A DNA stretch of 64,000 bases, taken from positions 6,820,001-6,884,000 of the forward strand of contig NC_134026.1 of NCBI RefSeq assembly GCF_964204645.1, in the 5' to 3' direction. Positions 56,586-64,000 of this stretch are shown here, in pieces. The notes under the pieces are model-generated. The model searched no databases and was not told where the DNA came from. It saw only the letters and a program-made list of their open reading frames with translations. Positions within the stretch are counted from its first letter, which is position 1. The number at the start of each line of letters is the position of its first letter. The stretch comes from Tubulanus polymorphus. Its lineage: Eukaryota > Nemertea > Palaeonemertea > Tubulaniformes > Tubulanidae. The position numbers were made by a program, and so were the translations under genes.

Positions 56586-57347
56586 TAAGATCGTCTGGTT
56601 AGTATGTTGACGATTTTAGAAGTGGTGACCAGTCATTGTCACTGGTCAAATCACTAACAGAACACTTGAGTTTCTCCAGTAGGTTCGTGGTGACGGATGG
56701 GTGCCAGAATGAGCTAAACGCAAACAATTGATATATAATTCATTTCAAAATTAAAAATGATTCGAATATTTTTGAACTCTTTTATCCCAAACAGTATCAT
56801 CGATCGGCAAGTCATTATAACGTATAATTTCCCCTGATATCACAGAATACGTAACATGCTAGCCTCGAGATGTGCTTCCGGCGAAATGTATCGTCAACTT
56901 TGAACACGAAAATATATTTGAGTTCGATCAATTTTTGCTCGATAGATTGTCTCGTCCTGCGGCAGCCAGAGACTTGAATATCTGAATTTTTAAATTGTCA
57001 AGAATGCCTAGTGACTTTTAAATCCTAGAATAAAGTTGAACGGTTTAAGTAAGTTCATAGCTAGGCGCGCCCATCCAATTTAGAAACTTTTGTGTTTGAT
57101 TCAACAATTTAAATTTCAAATTGATCCGGCAGAAATTCCATCTCCTATAGCTACAGGGGGGCGGTATCGACAGAAAATCAGCTGATATAAACACTCTTAC
57201 CTGGGGGCTGTCACACAAATTTACAGTGCGAAATGTAGATGAACACAATCAATTCAAATATTGCCTGCGAGTTTGAGTATAGTGTTTCACCTCATTAGTA
57301 TGAAATCAAACGACGCCAGTTAAAATAGCAATGAGTAGTGCTGCAAT

Positions 57348-57580
57348 CGACTGTGGCAATCGAGGATTCAACTTGCTGCAATTGAGGACCCACGTGGTGT
57401 CGCACGTGTGCAGTGGGACATCAACTACTGCATCGATAGATGATTCCACTTGTGGCAAGTGAGGATCCAATGAGTGCCGCTATTGTGCAGTAGGACATAA
57501 AGCTATTGTAGCGATCAGGGATTCCGCTTGTGGTAACTGAGAATCCACAAGGTGTCGCTTGTGTGCAGTAGGACAATAAT
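57348..57580. repeat. Tandem repeat, about 80-bp unit, three copies
   Basis: Units share GATTCCACTTGTGGCAAGTG, GGATCC.., GTGTCGC and GTGTGCAGTAGGACAT, repeated three times with drift. Confidence 0.7.
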
Positions 57581-57599
57581 GCAGAATTTCTCCTCAGTT

Positions 57600-58480
57600 T
57601 TCTTCCCTAATTTGATGCCGGATTTCTTCTTGGTTTCAAAATCTGACGCTGAGATATGTTCTAATAGTGTATAAGTAGTATCATAGAATTAGTCTGCATC
57701 ATTTTCGATTTATTTTGCCACAAATACGGGAGCATAATAAAAGATAGCTCCCAGTCAGATCACAACCGTGTCGGACCACAGAGTGTATACGTTATGTACA
57801 ACCCGAAAACCGACAATAACAAACGACTGTTATTTAGAAAAAATCCCCGCGTGTCACGATAACTATCAAAATAGAGATTAACATCTTTTAAAATGCCTGT
57901 AGGGTTTTGTCTAGGTTTGAATGACTGAAGACTCGTATTGTGTCTTTATATTCGCTATACTACTTAGGTTTTTATTAAACGTTATATTCAGGAGTCGGTC
58001 TCGGTGTTTCTCGATTATTACAGATCTCAAGATTCGATAAGATACAAATCTTTATCATAACAACAAACCATTAAATATCTAGTCTGAACTTTCGTGTGCG
58101 CGGAATAAAAGATCTTTTCATCCGTATGGCGACAGTCGCTTAAAAACCGTATGAATCGAAACAATGAATAAGTATTTCCAATTTAGTTCCCATTATTTAT
58201 TAGTAAAACGTACAATAAAACGGTTGTACATGTTGGTTACATGTTGGTTGGGTTTTTATAGGTTTTATGGTGTGAAGTCACCATTCACTTGCAGTAAAAG
58301 TAACGTGAAAATAAGAATATTAACAACTTCTATTTTGAGGAGTTGTAGAGGAGCCGTGGTATGGAATTAGTAAATGCGAATACAAAACTTACTGTGTAGC
58401 GTTAGCTTGATTTTGTTAATCAACTGAAGAAAACTGAAAAAATGAAATATATGAATATGTTGTTTTTATTTCTTTTGATG
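57600..58480. other. Gene-free stretch
   Basis: No supported gene. Short frames at 58164-58370 have no domain. Confidence 0.4.
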
Positions 58481-58489
58481 TTTTTCTCG

Positions 58490-58635
58490 TGATGAGGGCA
58501 TAACCTCACCCGATGAGGGGATCAGCTCACCCAATGAAGGGATACCGCCTTTCCTGGTGAGGGGGATATCACCTCAGCTGATTAGAGGATGTCACCTCAC
58601 CTGATGAAGGGATGTCACCTCACCTCATGAGGGGA
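58490..58635. repeat. Tandem repeat, GATGAAGGGATGTCACCTCA units
   Basis: About five imperfect units of 26-30 bases containing GATGAGGGGAT and TCACCTCACC. Confidence 0.8.
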
Positions 58636-58639
58636 ATGT

Positions 58640-60400
58640 GATCTGGAATATGTTCGAAAGTGAACTTTTTGAATTTTTTACTTTTTGTAAAATCAGGTTT
58701 ATCCATCTATCATTTTTTAAATGGATTTTCGGTTAGCCAAAATAATAATAAAGAAAATATATCATCTTAAAGTTTTTATCTGTAGGCCTGGTCTAATCCA
58801 AGGAGTAAATTGATTGATTATACAAAACCGCGTAATGAATCTAATCCGACATAATTACTCCTTGAATAGAAATCTGTTTGTTTTTTACTCATTTACTCAT
58901 ACCGCATTTAAGTCTTGGGGGACTATTTGAGTCAGAGCTGTAGTCGCGCGATGACAGCAGCAGCAGCGGCGGCGGCGTGGTTGGCATTTTAAATGAACAC
59001 ACGGTAAAAACTGAGCATTCTCACTCTCGGAGATAAGTGATTTGTAGTCTAAGCGCAATGAAAGCACGCTAACCGTACGAATTGCCCATACAATATTCAG
59101 ATAGAGCTATTAGTTTGGGTTGGCCTCTAAGTAAATTCCTATTTCAGCCCGCATTATATAAATTGACGTGGATGTCTTGTGAGGCGTTGTTTCGGTGAAT
59201 TATTTATGTAATTCGCTGACGGGTTAAGCTATGTTGTAAGATTGTCAGTCGTTTTCGGATAGTCCCCGCGTCTCTCGTTTCTGACGCGTTACGAATACGA
59301 AATCACTCATAAAAACGGTCACTTCTCCGATTTATCGTTTGGGTGACCAGATCATGACGTCGATTGGGTTCGAATCCTGGAAATAACTCTTTAAAAGCGG
59401 CAATGTCATTGGATTTTCAGGAGGCAATTTGGTTCGAATCCTGAAAATCGTATTCTGTTTTTTCAATGACCTTTTTGAACGTTTGGAAATATTTATCAAG
59501 GTTGTTATATCAAAAGATGATATTGAGGTCAAAAGGATTGACAATTGGTTTCGAATTCTGAATTTTGTATTCCATATTTTTCATTGGTGTTGCACGTGGA
59601 TTTTCTGCTGAGGGTTTTTTTTTCAAGAAGATGGTTTATAGTTATAACTGATTGTTGTGTTATATATAGGAGGTGATGGCTTGTGTAAGGTGACCAAACC
59701 AATCCCTCCCGTCCATTTACCAGGTTTTACTATTTCTAAATTGAATATCGTGCATTATTCATTTCCTAAGCGAAAGAAATTGTCTATAAAAATCAATAAA
59801 CTGCTAAAAAAAGGTTGACTAGAGCATGTCTGTCTGGCTGTATTTGTATACATTCACGCTCGTATGTCTGTTTAGGAAATTTACTGAGTTTAAAGAAAAC
59901 ACGAAACAGCATAGATATAAAAACAGAGAGTACTGTGAAGATTAGAGTTTTCGTTAGAAACTGTTAACTGATTTTATATGAAATCACGAGCATTTTGCCT
60001 CTAAGTAGCTTTTCAGGTAAGTAGTCAGGTTAGTAGTCAATGGAAAATCGACTCCACTTATCTAAAAAGACGAACAAGAAAATTGGCAGTTCTTTGTAGG
60101 TTCAGACTTTGTTAGAAATTACGAGCTTTCGTTTGATGTGCTCGTAGCTTCATCAGGTAAATGAATAATGTCAATGGGGAAACAACAGTATTCATATGGA
60201 GGGTGACAAACCAGTACATATAATGTAGGTAGATATATAAGTATAGAGCTGGGATGGTTTAGAAAAAAAATATATCGCTTGAAAGGAATATTCTATTGAT
60301 CGAAATAGAATATTGGAACAACAATATAACGATATCGTTCTGGCAGGTTTTATAGCTGGAAGGTTAAAATACCTCGAGCAACAAACATCGGAATTTTCTG
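58640..60400. other. Gene-free stretch
   Basis: CAGCAGCAGCGGCGGCGGCG at about 58952 is a short triplet run. Two GGTTCGAATCCTG blocks lie at 59365-59450. No gene is supported. Confidence 0.4.
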
Positions 60401-60405
60401 TGGAG

Positions 60406-60735
<330 letters not shown>

Positions 60736-60980
60736 CTCAGAGATCTAAACGTTACCCCTCTAGTTATAGAAATGGCGTAGCACGAAACATTTTTCATCAC
60801 GCGAAAATCGTAACAATTTCAATGGACGTTTGAACTCTTTTCTGCCCTGTAATTGATCATGAATAACGATGATACGGCTGAAATTGTTACCTACGCGACG
60901 CAAAAATCAACTGTCGGGAACAATAAAATATATATTCAACACCTTCAAAAAAAACCCACGTTTGTTTCATATATTCGATA

Positions 60981-61004
60981 TGTATATATATATATATATA
61001 TATA
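60981..61004. repeat. (TA)n microsatellite
   Basis: About 11-12 TA units. Confidence 0.85.
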
Positions 61005-61297
61005 GAAAACCAGGCTTGTAGACAACTCAAACTATATAATCGATATCATGAATATTGGGTTTGATTTATCCGTTTACCCGACGACTTTTAAGAGAAAAGT
61101 TTAGAATAAAGTAATATCTAATAAAGGGAAATATTTCATTAGAATCCGACCCCACATAACCATGTATCGTTCATTGGTTCATTGGTCAATCTTTTCACGT
61201 TCGTATTCCTTACATGCATTTGTCATACGATTATAGCTCTGATACATTAGTCAATCTTTAATTAATCATTCTTAGTTGAAAAACCGAAAAGCAGAAT

Positions 61298-61350
61298 AGT
61301 GGAACTGAGTCCTGAATTGTGGATGAAAACTGGATCCAGTTCCACGGTTT
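61298..61350. mobile_element. Foldback repeat with GTGGAACTGAGTCC, short copy
   Basis: AGTGGAACTGAGTCCTGAAT and the inverted TGGATCCAGTTCCACGGTTT bound a short spacer. It is a compact member of the 12907-13015 family. Confidence 0.5.
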
Positions 61351-61359
61351 CAGGTAGAA

Positions 61360-62210
61360 TCTTGCATCACAAATGAACAAATTTTGGGTCAAATCTACTC
61401 GAAACTATGGAAAAAGATGAATTGTAGATGTAAGGTTACAATACATACATGCATTGTAAATGAATATTTTATATCTACTGTTAGGAGCGTTGTATAGAAT
61501 AGTGTGCTTCAGTAAGTTGGGTGTGATCTAAGTCGAGTCCTTGTCTCAGGTGTTCCACACTACAATACACCCATTCAACGATACAATCACATCACAAAAC
61601 GATGTATCATTTTTCACAATTTGATTCCCCATCAAACTCTAATAACATCTATTATACCATTTGCGTTGCTTGTTCTTCCATTGTCGCCGTAAAAGGCTGC
61701 AATTATCTGTGACCATTGTCTGAAGAGCGGGCGCAGTCTCGGACGCCTCCGGGGGATATAAAGACGGGTTCCTCCGTCTCCTATTTCATCATAATCATTA
61801 ACCGCTTATGGTAGAGCTTTAATCGAAGCCATTTTACTCACTGTTCGGCTGCTATCGGCAACATCCGTCAGAAGAACGGCACTCACTTTTCGATCATCTC
61901 AAATTTTTGATCGTTCCCGTTTTTTATCTCGTCAACATCTCAAAAACGGTTGCTATGGTTATCGATATAATATGAAGCTCGGCTGTGGAGAGTGTACGGT
62001 ACGGGTGTTATTGTGTTTGGTCGCTTAATCGCTTCGAGCTGAAAACAACTTGGTCGTTTCGGGTTCGTGCGGATTGGATTATCATAATTATTAATAGGAT
62101 CAGTCGGCGTCAATACGGGATTTATTGAAAAACACGTTTTTTTCTGTGCATTAGAAATACCGCCATAACTCATCACCTTGGTCAACACTGGGTGGCTTTT
62201 GGGTATAATG
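61360..62210. other. Gene-free stretch
   Basis: TATAAAGACGGG at about 61756 resembles a TATA element, but no open reading frame follows that could be called a gene. Confidence 0.35.
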
Positions 62211-62219
62211 GATTTACAG

Positions 62220-62579
62220 GTGGCCCCATCCTCCCCGGGCAGGGATTCGAACCTGATGGCATCGCAACACTCTGCCACGGCACGAACTCTGCCACAGTAG
62301 ACCGGGTGCGCAGGTACATGCACAGCTTTGCCGCACAAAAACTGGTGGCACCAATCAGATTGTTCGTTGTATAATCACTGAGGGAAATTTGACGGAAGAA
62401 CCATGAATGGGAAAACCCGGGCTAAAATGAAACGGGATATCTGATTGGCTAATAATGACATCATGTAAGCTACGCATGTAGCTGCGCAATCGGTCTAGTG
62501 TGGCAGGGTTTCGTACCGTGGCAATCTCGATACCATCAGGTTCGAATCCCTTCCGGGGGAGGATGAGGCGGAAGCCACA
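62220..62579. mobile_element. Foldback element with tRNA-like GGGATTCGAACCTGA ends, copy 2
   Basis: About 360 bases. The left end has CTCCCCGGGCAGGGATTCGA and the right end the inverted TTCGAATCCCTTCCGGGGGA. The interior includes GTAGACCGGGTGCGCAGGTA and CAATCAGATTGTTCGTTGTA, matching the copy at 28698-29002 in the opposite orientation. Non-coding. Confidence 0.75.
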
Positions 62580-62734
62580 TTTATCTCCTCTGAATCTATT
62601 TGGTCTCCTCTAGTGGTTCACTGGGGCACCTCTGGGTGAGGTATAATTGGGGTGCCGAGCCTAAGTCTTCTCGCAGAGATCTTCAAATCCTAAATCGATT
62701 CAATACCAATTAAATATATGGATAAAGACAATGA

Positions 62735-62830
62735 CGGATCCAGTTTGAGCTAGGATTCTACTCAAGAGCTAACTCATCGAAAATCTTTCACTTAAGGGCT
62801 CTATCTCACAACCGTGGAACTGAGTCCAGA
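62735..62830. mobile_element. Foldback repeat with GGATCCAGTTT ends, copy
   Basis: It opens GGATCCAGTTTGAGC, has AGCTAACTCATCGAAAAT inside and closes CAACCGTGGAACTGAGTCC. It belongs to the 12907-13015 family. Confidence 0.55.
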
Positions 62831-63021
62831 ACTTTCATCAAACGGCATCAAAACTAAATGATTTGTTTCAATTAGATTTTATTTTTCTATTCACAGTTGT
62901 TTTCAATATATTCATATTCGTTCATTTTATTTGTTAATTTATTCATTTATTTACAGAAACACGAATTTTGTCATATTTTTGTTTTTAATGTAATTACAAT
63001 TTTATAATAATTCGTCATGAT

Positions 63022-63055
63022 AAAGAAGAAAGAAGAAAGAGAGAGAGAGAATACT
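63022..63055. repeat. GAA/GA simple repeat
   Basis: AAAGAAGAAAGAAGAAAGAG followed by a GA run. Confidence 0.85.
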
Positions 63056-63221
63056 GCTGTAATCGAGGAGTATCTTACATTATTACAAATCATCATTAGA
63101 CGGATATAATTTATATTACATGACTATAAGTAATTACATATATAAATAATAATCCAGGAGTAACGTTATGACAAGTCACGCAATGTGTAATAATCCTTGG
63201 AGTACGATTATTGCAAGGTTA

Positions 63222-63428
63222 ATCCGTCGAAACCCTCGCCTGTCAGTCGACAGTCCCCGGACATCCGTCCAAACCCTCGATTGACCGTCGACAGTACCCG
63301 GACACCCGTCGAAACCCTCGACAGATAGTCGACATACCCGGACACCTGTCCAAACCCTCGACTGACAGCCCCGGTCACTAGTCTATACCCTCGACTGACA
63401 GTCTACAGCCCCGGACACCCGTCCAAAC
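63222..63428. repeat. Minisatellite, about 42-bp unit, five copies
   Basis: Units share CCGTCCAAACCCTCGACTGA, CAGTCGACAG and CCCCGGACAC, repeated head to tail with drift. Confidence 0.85.
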
Positions 63429-63429
63429 A

Positions 63430-64000
63430 GATATAAATGATAATCGGGAAAGGTAAGAAATAATCAGGGGAATATAGGGAACACCTTATCGAGAAACATA
63501 GAAATATCATATATAAATCACAAGTGAAAAATAAAACCAACTAAAGATTTTCTTTTTTTCAAAAGTTTCACTGCGACAGCGACTCACTGTTAATTCAGCC
63601 CAACATATATTGTATGATGTCACCAGTGACAGATAGAGATACCCCTCCCCCTCTCCCTCCTCTCCCTCCCCCTCTTCCCTTCCACAACGGAACATAAAGC
63701 CCACATTTTAAGTTAAACGAACTACTAACAAAAACATGTATATATACACATAGTCCTATATACAAATTTTACAAATGACTAGATTGATAATGAATTAATG
63801 ATTTCTGTCGATTCGTTTTTAAACGAATGGAATTGATATGGTTAAACCATAGTAATCGTCTTGATAATCTATCGTAGAAACTGTGTCCCCAGGGCTTGTT
63901 ATATACATCGCGATAAGTTGAAATACGTGTTTTCTTTGGATTCCAATATAATGTTATAGATTTCGAAGCAGTCTTTCATTATAGGATTCCGCAATCTGCT
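63430..64000. other. Window end, nothing recognised
   Basis: A C-rich run (CCCCTCTCCCTCC) lies at about 63645-63680. No gene is supported. Confidence 0.4.

Overview
This is eukaryotic DNA, AT-rich and mostly non-coding. It has GT-AG introns, very long microsatellites and many dispersed inverted-repeat elements. The protein families (CAP-EGF-ShKT secreted proteins, an apextrin/ApeC protein, and a tandem array of single-exon class A GPCRs) suggest a marine invertebrate, most likely a lophotrochozoan such as a mollusc. The species cannot be fixed from the sequence alone.

Layout. 1-1.3 kb: repeats. 1.4-2.4 kb: intact minus-strand GPCR. 2.98-3.68 kb: (ACGC)n/(AC)n microsatellite. 4.04-4.18 kb: a hairpin mobile element with an 8-bp target duplication. 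4.74-13.5 kb: plus-strand 13-exon gene A, encoding a 578-residue signal peptide-CAP-EGF-4x ShKT protein. 14.0-14.34 kb: one small DNA transposon nested in another. 16.4-23.4 kb: plus-strand 12-exon gene B, a paralogue of A (424 residues, 3x ShKT). 23.9-31.6 kb: minus-strand GPCR array with two intact genes, one frameshifted copy, two truncated copies and a relic. 33.3-36.45 kb: plus-strand three-exon apextrin-like gene. 36.5-64 kb: no convincing gene. This last stretch holds microsatellites, minisatellites, dispersed foldback elements, several CTCF-like motifs and a 109-unit CAG tract.

Gene relationships. Genes A and B are a head-to-tail duplication lying inside the GPCR cluster: one GPCR is upstream of A and the rest are downstream of B, on the opposite strand. 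Exons 1-10 of A and B correspond one to one, with identical intron phases. Every EGF and ShKT exon is phase 1-1, which allows whole exons to be gained or lost. The GPCR array downstream of B looks like repeated duplication of a compound unit, 'truncated copy plus full copy', because the same internal breakpoint recurs three times. The apextrin-like gene suggests a secreted, innate-immunity-type function. No operon-like cooperation between the families can be shown.

All gene models were built by hand from splice sites, reading-frame continuity and paralogue comparison. No database search was run.
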